Shown here: positions 29,801 to 40,845 of the stretch, piece after piece
How the letters are laid out: each line of letters opens with the position of its first letter
Numbering within the stretch: position 1 is the stretch's first letter
Source of the DNA: Mesostigma viride
Taxonomy: Eukaryota; Streptophyta; Mesostigmatophyceae; Mesostigmatales; Mesostigmataceae
Assembly: GCA_009746045.1 (NCBI GenBank)
Contig: RPFO01000667.1
Location: forward strand, 4,574,862 to 4,634,213
Direction of reading: 5' to 3'
Length of the DNA: 59,352 bases
Program-made: the position numbers and the translations under genes
Notes under the pieces: model-generated
The model's input: the letters and a program-made list of their open reading frames with translations, nothing else
Told to the model about the DNA's origin: nothing
Databases searched by the model: none

Positions 29801-31643
29801 TTGTCAGCTAACGACTTCTGCTGCCAGATTTTGTTGAGGCCCAGACAACTTTGTTGAGCCAAGACATCTGGCACATGCCGGTTGTCGGTCATGTTGTACA
29901 AAAGTGGTAAACTATCGCACGCCGCAAGTGCCTGCTTTGCGTGCCACATTCATTTCAGCGAGCAAATAATTTAGAATCACATCACAAACTTGATCGCTGG
30001 TGACACGGAGGACGCGTGGAGTGTAGGTTGTGATCGCCGAAATTTTCAAGTTTTCCCCTTCTGGCCAGAATTTGATCAGAACAAACATGATTTTCCGAAA
30101 TCTCTCGGTTAAGGATGGAAGTGGCTGATTAACGGTAGGCTCCCTGACTGCTTGGCTGCCTCAGTGGCTGGTCAGTGAGCTGGGTGTGTGGTTGGTTGAA
30201 TGAACAGACGGCAGTATCTGTATCGCATGGGTCGGTTTCCTATGAGAGGGTGCACACACGAGCGCATCACCAGCTAGTGAGACTTGGTATAGTAAATGCG
30301 TGGTCCCACCTGCAGAGGGTGCACTTGAGGCCAGTTTCCCCGTAACAAGTTGAAAAAGTGACGCTGTCAGCTGGCAGGGCGAGCAGGCCGAGTGTTCTGA
30401 AGTGGTGGCCCGTTTGGCAGCAGTCGGTTGACAGACAAGGCGTGGCCAACCTATTATTGTTCGAACCATGGTTGCTTGAGCTGGAACCAAGTGAGACCAT
30501 GATATACAGGTGTGTTGTGTGACATCTTTGTGCTTGGCCATGTGCAATAGCCAATATCCTAGTCAATATGGATAATACTCTAAATAGTATTTTCTCGCTC
30601 ATCTGGTAGCATATGGAGTGCAATAGGAGAGGCGTACCCCTTGGCTTTGTCGATGCGTGTTTGGGCTGCTGCTGTACTGAATAATGGTTTCAGAACTGCT
30701 TCAATGGTATCTCCCAGTCTTTCTCCTTGCCTCAAACCGTCGCATCCACATCATGCTCGTGCGTCGACGTGCCTTACTGCAGCAGCGATGAAACCGCATA
30801 TCCTCACTGTTGTTACTTCTGAAAACAGTGGCTGTAGGTGGTCTCATGTCACTCATGCTACTATGTATGTTGTTTCTTTACGGTAACTGATTTTCTGCCC
30901 AGGCCCTCGAGGTGGAGCAGCAGGAGCGGATGCAAGCGGTCGACGCAGTGCGAATGGCAGTGATGGAAGGGATGGCGGAGGAAGGGGTGGCAGCGGGGGG
31001 AGGACGGGGCCTCCCCGGCCCCGGGTGGAGGGGGCGCACATCCCCCACGAACGGCGCCTCGGGAACGATAGGCCAGGAGCGCACGCCGCCCAACGCGACC
31101 GCGCTGCTCTCTGGCTGGGTCCCTGGGACTGGGGCACAGGGGGGGGTCAGCGGCACACTGCTGGCCAAGCGGTCCCGGGAGGTATCTCAGGCCAGGCTGG
31201 TGTCGACCCGGGTGCGGCTTGTTGGCGCGCGGTCAGCCCGGGGAGCGCGGCAGTGCGCGGGGGGTGGGATCCGGGTGGCTGCCCAGGGGGAGGAGGCGGA
31301 GAGGGATGGGAACTTGGGAGAGTGCGGGGTGCAGAGGGAAATGGGAGTCAATGGGTGTCCTGGGAGGGACGCCGTTCGAGGGGGAGAGGATGGGGGACTT
31401 GAGGGTGAGGCGGCTTTGTCCTCAGGGAGGGGGCTGCTTGCGCAGTTGGCGAGCTATGGAAGTGACGAGGAGGAGGGGGTTGGGGAGGAAGAAAGGGAAG
31501 TGGGGGAGGAGGGCGAAGGCGAGGGTCGTGAAGGGGGGAAAGATGCGGATCATGGGCATATGGGGGCAATAGAATATGTAGACAAACATGTGCCCAGAGC
31601 AAGGCTAGGGCGGGAGGAGCTTGCAATAGAGCAGACGGGTTAG
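26896..31643 (+). CDS. CCHC zinc-knuckle protein, CNBP/Gis2-like, four exons
   Basis: Exons at 26896-26987, 28428-28529, 29444-29495 and 30903-31643 join in phase (987 bp, 328 residues). Donors are AA|GTGAGT, AG|GTGAGA and AAG|GTATGG; acceptors are GGCAG, TTCAG and CCCAG. The ATG in GCCATGGC follows an in-frame stop. The first 82 residues hold four CX2CX4HX4C knuckles: C8-C21, C26-C39, C45-C58 and C63-C76. Knuckles 2 and 4 are split by introns and appear only after splicing, which strongly supports the model. Such knuckles bind single-stranded RNA or DNA in CNBP/Gis2-type proteins. The last exon gives a low-complexity tail, rich in Gly and Arg and then Glu, ending IEQTG; it resembles nothing I know. 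Joining exon 3 directly to this last exon keeps the phase but is the least certain step, since a small exon between them could be missed. Confidence 0.85.
27879..28286. repeat. (GGGA)n polypurine tract
   Basis: About 400 bp of GGGA units with some G-run interruptions, inside intron 1 of the CCHC gene. Strong purine/pyrimidine asymmetry makes triplex or G-quadruplex structures plausible. Long open frames on both strands are artefacts of the repeat. Confidence 0.95.
28316..28422. repeat. (GGAC)/(GGAT) tetranucleotide tract
   Basis: Mixed GGAC and GGAT units run up to five bases before the acceptor dinucleotide (28426-28427) of exon 2 of the CCHC gene. Confidence 0.93.
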
Positions 31644-31984
31644 GCCCTGTGTGTCTACCCGTTCCCTGTCATTCTCTACTGGTCCACACATACCAGTGAG
31701 ACAACAAGCGCATGCCAGAATAACCTCAGTAAACTTGGAGAGGTTGTTGTTGGTGACATAGTTGGGGGCAGATGTTTGACGCCGGCACTACCTTGCATGC
31801 TCGTTTCGTTTTATTAATTAATTAATTAAGTATCGTGTAGACTGTGTCGCGTGGGTACCACTAAAGGATAATCTTTCGTATTCATTGGATAATTCTGAAC
31901 ATGTACTTGTCTTGAGGATTTGGTTTATGCTCCAGGGGGAACTTCGGTCAGTATGGACAGAATGAAAGGATCTATATTCTGATT
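31644..31984. other. Intergenic sequence after the CCHC gene
   Basis: 3' flank with no coding signal. A TTAA run at 31812-31828 resembles the LINE tails elsewhere and may mark a LINE remnant. Confidence 0.5.
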
Positions 31985-32163
31985 CCATCATTCGGCCAGT
32001 AACCGGTTCCTGTGTCTGGCAGGCCACCTGGCCTGCACACACCAGGTGGACACATCAGATGGGCTAGCTGGCACCAAGCCTGCCCAGCCAGGGTGCTTTG
32101 TCCTCATTTGGACTGCCCCTGGCCGTGTGTGGCAACCTATGGAAGTTCTGCGATATGCCGGTA
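31985..32163 (+). pseudogene. LINE-A-like ORF2 C-terminal scrap
   Basis: Encodes LAGHLACTHQVDTSDGLAGT and KPAQPGCFVLIWTAPGRVW, clearly the GHLART..VDTSDRLAGTKP region of LINE-A and closest to the minus-strand scrap at 17106-17325. Cut at the TTAA tail of the LINE-B copy to its right. Confidence 0.7.
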
Positions 32164-33575
32164 ATTAATTAGACTCGTGCTCCCGTGGGGGAGTCACGGA
32201 GCATGAACCCCGATGGATGGATGGTTGGATGGGTACAGGCAATCCTACCGGTCTAAGCTATCTACATGCTATCTACAAAACAATCCTACTCTATATCTAT
32301 GGTGTCCGCGACCCTAGGGGTCTTGTCTAGCATGCTTCCCACGTGTGCAAACGCGCTGCTTCCCCACTGGAGTGGGGCTGTTGTCCTCTATGACCTGAGC
32401 CCACTTGGCCTTGTCCATCATCTTTTTCCAAATCACGGAGAGGCCTAGCCCCACCATGTCCTCTACGAGCTGCTCTTTGAAGGTGCGGGCCTTGCGGGAT
32501 CTAACCTGGCTGGGCCCGGCCCACGTGAGGAGGTGCCTGCCCGGCTGAGCGGGGCGCAGCCCTGCGGAGGGGCCATGTGAGGTGTCTACCTGGTTGGTGC
32601 GAGCTAAGTGCCCTACTAGCTGCAGGCGCCGCTGCTTGATGGTGCTGGTGATAAGTGGCATGCCTAGGTACTTGAGTCCTCCTTGCTTACGTGAGCAGCG
32701 TATCCTACACGGAAAATTGACCACAGCATGTTGGTGACTGCGCCGTCCACCTTTTTGGCAAGGTCCGCTGTGAGGGTCCACGTCTCGGCCCCGTACGTAA
32801 GAGCAGGGAGGACAAGGACCTTGATTCCTTAAACAGGTCCTGTTTCTCTAGCTTGCCCAAGGGCTTGCGCCACAGGGCCCTGTAATGGTGTAAAGCGTGC
32901 CAGGCGAGGGAGATACGGTGGTCCACGTCGGCCTCGCAGCTGGGGAGTAAGCTACCCAGCTGCTTGACACGTAGGTCCCGGTACTGGACTCGAGAGCCAT
33001 CAAGGAGAAAGAGCCATCAAGTCGGGCGGTGGCTGAGTGAGCCCAACCGCCAGGGCCTCCTTCTGGGTGAGTCTTCTTGCTGGCCTCGAGCCCCACCACG
33101 CGGGCCTCGATTGCGAGGCATCAAGCCACGTCTGCACGTGCGCAGTGTCCTCGAAGAGGGTGGTTTCTTCTGCGTACTGTAGATAATTTCCGGTAGCCGA
33201 ATCTCCGTGTCCGCCCCGCCATGCCAGAATTGGTCGGCCGCGACCTTTACCCCTGGTTCCCTACCCACAATGCGAGCAAACCGCTTGCGCGCCTGAATCA
33301 TTACGTATTCGACCACAACAACAAACAGGTATGGCGAGAGCACGCAGCCCTGGCACACACCCTACTGTAGAGGGCATGGTGGCGTGGACCCGTAGGAAGT
33401 GCGCACCGAGGTTGTGGACCCTTCATACAGCTGGTGGCGGATGACGGCAATAAGGGGGAGGGGGATCCGGAACAGAGCAAGGATGTCCCATAGCGCAGAC
33501 TGGTCAGAAAACCGAATCCAAGGCTTTGATGAAGTCCACCAGCACAAGGTGCAGAGGGCCGGGGACTCACCATGT
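32164..33575 (-). pseudogene. LINE-B ORF2 C-terminal half and 3' end, second copy
   Basis: On the minus strand from 33575: HHALYSRVCARAACSRHTCL (the conserved GV.QGCVLSPYL region in a shifted frame), ARKRFARIVGREPGVKV and WWTSSKPWIRFSDQ. Then 32781-32314 reads RRLQLVGHLARTNQVDTS, ARTFKEQLVEDMVGLGLSVI and KARTF...GKHARQDP, stop. UTR, a short ATCC run (32212-32230), the terminal inverted repeat and an AATT tail follow. Many frameshifts. The 5' truncation lies just upstream of RT motif A (compare 14040 in the other copy). Confidence 0.85.
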
Positions 33576-34163
33576 CACGTTCGTGATCATTTACGTCTGC
33601 GCACTCGAGAAACGGCTGTTCACCGAATCATTTACGTCCGGTTCAGTTCCGTTGGTTTGGTTCTGCGCGGCAGCCATTATAATTGGCTTGGCCGGGTTTG
33701 TTCAAGTCTGGGTACCAGCCGGTGTGAACCGCCGCGCCGGATGCTAGTACCCAACCCTATGAACCATGTGGCAGAATATTTACTTTTGTAGTATGTTCAG
33801 TCTACAACTGGCAGAGATCGCGGACGGCACAGTCATTAGGTTGTGATGACTGAGCGTCACGCGTAATTATGATTGTCTTGCTGCTGCTCAGACTGATTTG
33901 AGTGATGCGGACGCGCGTCGCTCATAGCCTGAGCGCGCCAAAGCCTGAAATGTATAGTCACAAGCAGGCAGGATTGGCAGCGCATACGATTTGCTGTATT
34001 GTTGCTGGGAAATGCGCACACAGTTTGGCGCGCACGTAGCCAGGTTTGACAGCTAGTGTTATGGCGCGGAAGTTCCTTGCGTCAGCAGCACTTTTGGAAA
34101 TAGCCGTAAAGGGAACGAGCCTCGACCATGGAGGTTGTTGTTCGCTCGTTTCTCTCCCACACA
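33576..34163. other. Non-coding stretch with a small foldback
   Basis: No coding signal. An inverted repeat occurs at about 33707-33756 (CTGGGTACCAGCCGG ... TAGTACCCA). The right end is defined by the TTAA of the next element. Confidence 0.45.
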
Positions 34164-35915
34164 TTAAGGGAACGTGGCGCGCCGAATATTTTCTGCGCGA
34201 AAAAATTCGCGGCACCGGCCGTACCGTGAAAAGTGGGTGCTCCGTGCGCGCACCACTTGCGGAAGTGGCCATGGCGACTGCGTTTAGGCGAAACTAGCAA
34301 TGTAGGGCTAGAGAAATGCAAAAAGAATGCTTGGATGTTGAAGACGATGATTTAATGATGTTGGGTTGCGGCGGCAAGTGGCTGGTTTACAATATCGCTG
34401 CTTTCTTTTACTCCCATCGGCATGGGGGGGAATCTGCATTTTTTGGTCGCGCGGAATAAAATAGAAATCGTGATTGCGGCAGTAAATTCTCTGTTTTGGG
34501 GGTCTTTTTGACCGTGAAGGATGCATTCTTATCGGTAGCATCGATATCTAAACCGAACGGGTGCTTTTTGCTACATTTGCGGCCATTCTCGGTAAGTATT
34601 TCTTCAGGCCTGCGCAGTGCATGTCGGAACCTTCCATGGAAGAACGGCCGTTGTTGCGCGCCTGGGCGAGGGATCTACGAGGTCAAGGTATAGATTTGTG
34701 GCGAATGTTATCTATTATCAGTTCTTTCTTCGAAGAGCTCATCGTTCAAAGTTTTTTGCGTTCGTTTTGGTCAGTTTCCGCCAGTTAACTCTCCGTTGCT
34801 TGCCGTCGTGTTGACTAATACCTGGCAGCTTTAGCTTGTTTTCGTTGATGTCTTGATCAAATCCGCTTCAGTCTCTGCCGATAGATCCTAGGGAAGGCGT
34901 AAGGGATTTCATAGCACGTGTTCTGGCAAGGATGTTGTGCGTATGGACCCTTCTTGTCGTGTGATAGTGACGCACCCTTTCCTCGCAGCGGCATCACAGC
35001 GGTCAGAAGCTGAACGGCCGCCACTGGTTTCTTTGCATTTTATCGTGCAGGGAAGGAATTTTTTTATCTATGATCATGTTGGAGATATTGCATTTGTGTG
35101 ACTGCATGTAGATAGCTGCCATCATTGGTTTATTTGAGCTTTCCCTTGTTATGATGATGCGACAAGACAGCAATATGCTGAGCCAACCATGGTTGACATG
35201 GTTGACTGCATGCAAGCTTTGTATGCCATGATCTCCTTGGTTCCTTGCCCTCCATAGTTTCAGTTTGTTGCCCATGTCGGGTAGGGCAGTTAAGGAGTTG
35301 TTGCTGTGCTGGTAAGCTTGGTTGGCATAACCCTTACATTCTAACCTGGGAGAAACATAGAAAATGCTGGTAATGCATGTTAGTGCCATCATCATTATTG
35401 CTATTCACTTACTTATAAGTCTGGCCATGCTTGAGGGACGGTAAAGGAGTATGAGGTGCGTGGCTACCCCTTTGTACTTCATAACATATTCAGCATGGAT
35501 TTGATCCATGTTGATGGCATGTAAAGTGTGATTGTGTTTACTTGCTTTCTGAGTGGTCCTTAGCGCCTCGTCAGGTGGTGAGTGGTCGTCTAGGAAACCC
35601 ATCAGTGCGTGCCACAGTGACCCCCACCAACCTTGAGCATGTGTCGTCATCAGTGTGCTAGAGTTAACTATATGTGCTTTTGATCATAGATTTGCTGAGT
35701 TCTTGGCATGAAGTTTACAAGGTAACCTTGAGTAGAGTATAGTGTATGCTCTCTTGGCATGTATGCCTAGCTAGCAATCGTGTTGCTATGCTTGCGCTGG
35801 CAAGGTTGGCCATGCCGAGGGCAGGTGAGGGCAGATGTGGTGCCTAGCCGTTTGCTTATGTTTTGTGATCGAGTGGGGCATGCTTTCTGGCTTTTTGGAT
35901 GGAAAACAGCATGCC
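34164..35915 (+). mobile_element. TTAA-target element, copy 3 (3'-truncated)
   Basis: TTAA at 34164-34167 is followed by GGGAACGTGGCGCGCC, a slightly altered form of the family's end, and the usual subterminal inverted repeat. The interior 34300-35640 aligns throughout with the reverse of 40730-39410 in copy 2. An open segment at about 34603-34785 contains SMEER, LLRAWARDLRG and FLRSFWSVSAS, matching copy 2 with many substitutions. Similarity to copy 4 continues to about 35915 (GGGGCATG...CTTTTTGGATGG). The 3' terminal part is missing, replaced by the sequence starting near 35919. Confidence 0.65.
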
Positions 35916-35918
35916 TAA

Positions 35919-36263
35919 GTGGCTTTTATTCGTTACCCCGATATTCACAGTCTCCTTTCCCACACAGCAAAATATGGTGTTGTTCTTTCTCAGTTACATC
36001 GTTTTTCCCGTCTTTGTTCTTATCGTGTTGATTTCATCACGACTCTTGTTGAACTCTTGCAGCGTTTATTGGTCAAAGACTATGACCGAGCCATTATGCT
36101 CCGTCAAGTCCGATGTTTTTTGCAACGTCACCCACATCTGTTCGGTGCTGCCCCTTGGCACAAGCTCTACAAAGGAGGGGTGACATGTCCAGCCAAAATT
36201 TCACGGGTACTAGGGTCTGGCCCCAAGGCTGCCGGTGGCTGCATTGGTCCGGCCCCTATATAG
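35919..36263 (+). pseudogene. Penelope-like element RT C-terminal fragment
   Basis: The frame encodes YPDIHSLLSHTAKYGVVLSQ, LHRFSRLCSYRVDFITT and LVKDYDRAIMLRQVRCFLQ. From memory, the pattern HS...K..V..SQLHRF.R.C....F......L..L...GY is what follows the RT core in Penelope-like elements, before the GIY-YIG endonuclease, and such elements are known in green algae. Neither the RT core nor GIY-YIG is visible here. It begins exactly where the TTAA element at its left breaks off. Other RT lineages share similar connectors, so the family call is tentative. Confidence 0.45.
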
Positions 36264-36605
36264 ATTAAAAATATAATTACTTACAGCAGAGTGAAATCAC
36301 TCAAACCAAAGCAAACGCCCAGCTATAAACCTATATACAGAGCCATGTCAAAGCTCTATACTACGATAAGACCAATGGAAACGCCTAACGGGAGGAACCT
36401 AATAGCCCTGCTGCACCGCAAAATCAGCCCGCGTACGGCGGAGCATATAGATATAGGGGCTGCGGCTGAAATAGCCTGCCGGCGGGTGGTCATGGCCCCC
36501 ATATGGCGAGCCTACTGCCAAAGGGGATTTGCCACGTGGCAAGTGCTCGTCTGCTGCGTTGTCTTCACACGCTTCCGCGTTGGCTACAATTCAGCGCTTC
36601 GTTTA

Positions 36606-36725
36606 GACTTTTTTCCACAGCCGGCACCGCGCCGGCAACAATTTTCCTTGGCCGGTAGCCGGCGAATGCCGGCCAATAGCCGGCGTAGGCCGGCCACGAG
36701 CTGGCCAAGTACCTGGCTCTGTGGA
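36606..36725. repeat. GCCGGC-rich foldback
   Basis: Starts TTTTCCACAGCCGG and ends with the near-inverse CCTGGCTCTGTGGA; the inside is packed with CCGGC/GCCGG units. The sequence just left of it (GCGCTTCGTTTA) also lies next to the foldback at 37480-37530, in the opposite orientation, so the two are related. Confidence 0.75.
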
Positions 36726-37479
36726 CAGAGGAGTGTGGAGGCACTGATGGAACGCGGGAATGCTGGTTGATAAACTTGATTCGATGCTGGTTGAGAAACT
36801 TGTTTGAAAACTACACCCCTCACATTGTTTGTTTTACTAAATAATTCTGAGGCGCGGCGTCGACCACCTGCAACGATAAATAGAACAAAAGATTCTTTTA
36901 ATTTTTTTTAAAATAATTATTCCTGAGCGTACTCCCCTGTCTTTTTTCATAGCTACCAAACAAACAAAGAAAGTGTAAATAAATATTCTTTGACTGCCCA
37001 ACTGAAGCGCTTCTTTTGCGGTAAAAAACAAAGAATCTCTGGCTGAAAAATTTGCTCAGTTTTACTAGCCGTCAAAAGAGCAGTGCAGCCTAGTGCAGCC
37101 GGCTGGGTAGCCTGGGTTATAAAACAAACAAAGAATTATTAAATTTCGCAGCTAGTTCAACGGTTGTTTGGTAACCAAACAAACAAACTAATCACTAATT
37201 AATTGGACGGGCACATTAGCACTTGCAGCCAATAAAACGCTTTTTTCTAATTCCAAAATGCTAGGGGTGCCGGCGCTGCGGTGTAGTTGTTGTTGTTCTT
37301 GTTGTGTCCCACGCCGCACATGGGCAGCAGAGAATCTACAGAGGCCGAGGGCCGGATACCGTATATTAGGCTGCGGTGTAAGTTGTGTACCTTACAGCAT
37401 GAGGTGGGCCCCGCCGCGCCGGCACCTAGGAGAGCCAGCCGTCTGGCCGGATCCGCGCCGGGTACTTTTCTCCACAGCC

Positions 37480-37530
37480 GGATCCGTCCGGATCCGGCAG
37501 CCGGATCCGACGGATCCGGCTGTAAACGAA
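37480..37530. repeat. Near-perfect CCGGATCCGG palindrome
   Basis: The left arm CAGCCGGATCCGTC plus CGGATCCGGC pairs with the right arm, allowing one extra base, to make a hairpin with a stem of about 23 bp. Confidence 0.85.
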
Positions 37531-38546
37531 GCGCTGCTACAATTCCCTTCCGCGGACACCTTTCAGCGGGGAAAGTCCCCGCGGGCTTCCGGGGCAAATT
37601 CAGCAAGCGCTGCGGAACTTCGATACTAAATTTTCGTTTTTTGTTCGTACCGTACAGCCAATCATTTTGCGCCCGGATCAAATTGTGATCTGGTCACTGA
37701 ACACGAAAATTTCAGCGCGTTGGGGGGGGGCATATGGGGGCCGGCTGTCGGCGCACCGGTGGCGGCGCCCCAGGGGGGCGCTAGCATACTGGGGGCCAGC
37801 AAGTTTCATTCCGGCGGTTGGCATTGGACCCTGAGTTCAATATGGGGGCCGGACATTTCGACCTGGCGGTGGCGGTATTGGGCCCCAAAATAGCATGGCT
37901 GTATGTCACCCCTCCTCTCTACAAACAGGTCGTGGACCGGCTGGATCGCATAGTATCTCCGCACATCTGAACCCTGTGATGCCAGATCTCCTTTGCGGCC
38001 GTTCCGAGCTTGGCACTGGATTCGTTGTCCACATCGTCGCGTCGCTGCCGCAACACGATGTTTTCTGGCATCCGCGGGCTTTTGGTTCCCGCCGCACATT
38101 TGAAAGTGCTGTCCTCCGGCTTTTTGCCTTTGCACCGTGTGCAGTTCTTGGACGTTTGGAATCATGGCATGGCTAACGTGATGACTGACTAGCTAGACCT
38201 TTTCAGTGGTTTTCCATTTGCGGGTATTTCCTCGTAAATGGTGGGAGAGCGATCGCAGCAATGGTGCTCACCACTAGACACTCCCGGCCAGTTAGGCTAG
38301 AAACACACGCCCTGATCAAGCATGCTGTTTCCGGCCCCACCGTCTAGGTCATCTAGTCGCTCCACACGTAAGCCAGCCATAATTTCAATGCACAAGGATA
38401 CACATTTCCATCACCATTCATCTTCATCATCCTGAACGACTCGAAAACGCGGAAAAGATAACGGCAGGCTCGAGCTACCATGGTCCGGATTCTCCCGATT
38501 TCTGGCCTGCGCTGGTTGTCTCTTTGATATACAAAGAAAACCCTCC

Positions 38547-40845
38547 TTAAGGGGAGGGGATATGCCTAAAGAGCACTTTTCTGGAAACCATACCTATGCA
38601 TGTGCTAAAAATCCAATTATGATTGGGAACCATAAATATGATCTAAAAAAAATATTCCAACCACTTGGGGGGGGTACTAGCCCCCACCAGATGCCGGTTA
38701 CGCGCTAAAAATAGAAAAAGACGCTACTTTTGGCATATTTTCCCTAGGACAATGGGCAAACATATTTGGACCAAATCATATATTTCCATATAGTTCCCCC
38801 ACTTTTGAGAAAGTCTGCCTAATTTTGAGCACAAAATAATGATGTTTAGACACATTGATGGATTTTCCCGCAAAAAGGGTACTTTTTTTCACAAAAAAAA
38901 AAAAACAAATCATAAACACATGGAATCATGCCATATCTTATATTTTCAAATACTAGAGAGGGGGGGACATGCAGCCCCAAATTTTCAGGTCATTCTGACA
39001 AGCGCAGCCCTATTTGATGGATATTCCTAGATTGCCACCTGTGATGACGCTGACGGAGGTTTTAGCTAGTATTTAACCACACTAACACCCCTTTATTCAT
39101 CTAAGCCACGTGAAAACTGGCCAAACCACATACTACCATCCTCTGCACATATGGTACCTCCTATGTCGAAGGTTAGACGACGTTCTGACAAGAACTGCCC
39201 AAGTTACAACCATTCTAAGACGGCCACCCATGTAGACACAACAAGGAAATCATAGTAACCATTCAGCCACACTAGCACCTCCTTCTTCATCAAAGGCATC
39301 TGCAAACTGACCAAAGCACACATAATTAACTCTTGCACGCTGACGGCAACGCATGCTCAACGTGGGGGTCATTGTGACAAGAACTACTCAAGTTGATGGG
39401 TTTCCTATTATATGACCACCTGACAAGGCACTAAGGACCACTCAGTAAGTTAGTGACCCCACAGTGCCACTTCATATGCCATCCAACATGCACCAAAACC
39501 GTGCTGAGTATGTTTACAATGTACAAAGGGGTGGCCACGCACCTCATACGTCTTCATCGTCCCTCGAGCATGGCCAGCCTTGTAAATATGTTCATAGCCT
39601 TGACGATGGTAGCCCTAGTATGCCTAAGCAGCATTTCCTATGTTTCTCCCAGGTTAGAGTGTAAGGTTGATGCCAACCAAGCTAATCAACTCAACAACAC
39701 CTCCTAAACTGTCCTCCCCGGCATGGATGACAAACTGGGACTATGGAGGGCAAGGAACCAAGTAGGAACATGGTATATATAGCTTGCATGCAGTCATGCA
39801 TGTCAACCATGGTTGGCTCAGCACATTGTAGTCTTGTCACATCATCATAACATAGGAAAGCTCAAACAACCATTGGTGCCAGCTATCTACATGCAGTCAC
39901 ACAAATGCAATATCTCCATCATCATCATCATCACTAAAACACTTCCATCCCTGCACGATAAAATGCAAAGAAACCACTGGCGGCCCTTCAGCGCATGAGC
40001 GCTGTGATGCCGCTGCGGCCTGCGAAGAGAGGGTGCGTCACTCTCAAACAACAAGAAGCGTCCATACGCACAACATCCTTGCCAGAACACGTTTTATGAA
40101 ATGCCTTATACCTTCCCGAAGAGCTATAGGCTGCGACTGAAGCGGCCCTGATCACGACATCAACGAAAACAATATAAAGCTGCCAGGTATTCGACAACAC
40201 AACGGCAAGCGACGGCGAGCTAGCTGGCGGAAACTGCCCAAAAAGAACGCAAAAAAACTCGAACGACGAGCTCGTAGAAGAAAGCACTGATAGCAGATAA
40301 CATTCGCGACAAATCTGTACCTCGCCCTCGTAAATCCCTCGCCCAGGCGCGCAACAACAGCCGTTCTTCCATGGACAGGTCAGACACGCACTGCGCAGGT
40401 CTGAACAATTACTTACCGTTAATGGCCGAAAATCTGGCAAAAAGCACCAGCTCGGTTTAGAATTCGATGCATCCGTTATTAACGCCTGCTTCACGATCAG
40501 AACAACCCCCAACACTGCGATTTTACAGACGCGATCATGAATTCTATTTCATTCCGCGCGACCAAAAAATTCAGATTACCCCCCATGCCGATGGCATTAA
40601 AAAACAACAGCGATATTGTAAACCAGCTGATTTCCGCCACAAACTAACATCATAAACTCATCGTCTTTTAGATTCGAGTAAAATTTTTGCATTTCGCCTG
40701 CCCTAGTGTGGTAGTTTCGCCTGAACGCAGTCGCCATGGCCACTTCCGCAAGGGGTGCGCGCACCGTGCACGTGAAATTTATGACCTTCGGTTCCGGCGC
40801 GAATTTTTTGGCGCCAAAAAATTCGGGCATGTCCCGTCCCCTTAA
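38547..40845 (-). mobile_element. TTAA-target element, copy 2
   Basis: Flanked by TTAA at 38547-38550 and 40842-40845. The left end GGGGAGGGGATATGCC and the inverse of the right end, GGGGACGGGACATGCCC, form inverted terminal repeats. In family orientation it reads right to left. A perfect 24-bp palindrome centred on GGCGCC lies at 40801-40824. The shared AGCGTCTTTTTCTATTTTTA motif is at about 38702-38726 and a variant of the G5...C5 hairpin at 38667-38685. Length without the target duplication is 2291 bp. It encodes one mid-sized open frame (listed separately) and no transposase. Confidence 0.75.
39988..40515 (-). CDS. Open frame in TTAA element, unknown product
   Basis: 175 codons without a stop on the element's sense strand, including TCSGKDVVRMDASC and VTHPLF near the end. 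The TCSGKDVVRMD stretch is also encoded in copy 3 (around 34920-34960), although copy 3 has stops elsewhere in this frame. A second frame through the same DNA (about 40400-40220) gives SMEER, LLRAWARDLRG and FLRSFWAVSAS, also preserved in copy 3. It is not clear which frame, if either, is used. I recognise no family. It may be a decayed or spliced element protein, or similarity simply inherited at the DNA level. Confidence 0.3.
   Translation of the reverse strand: MLGVVLIVKQALITDASNSKPSWCFLPDFRPLTVSNCSDLRSACLTCPWKNGCCCAPGRGIYEGEVQICRECYLLSVLSSTSSSFEFFCVLFGQFPPASSPSLAVVLSNTWQLYIVFVDVVIRAASVAAYSSSGRYKAFHKTCSGKDVVRMDASCCLRVTHPLFAGRSGITALMR

Larger units (their letters stand above)
36264..38546. 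other. Non-coding stretch with two CCGG foldbacks
   Basis: Several chance open frames but no recognisable protein. Contains foldbacks at 36606-36725 and 37480-37530, G-runs near 37720, and AT-rich sequence at 36830-37230. The left end may belong to the Penelope-like fragment's 3' UTR. Confidence 0.45.

Noticed and set aside
29630-29816. Possible extra exon of the CCHC gene after TCTTCCAG at about 29651
   Set aside because: It has a good acceptor, but the following frame has no fifth knuckle and no clear donor that restores the phase. Exon 3 joins the final exon directly in phase.
36291-36770. 159-codon plus-strand frame
   Set aside because: No recognisable motif. Its second half is the translation of a CCGG foldback.
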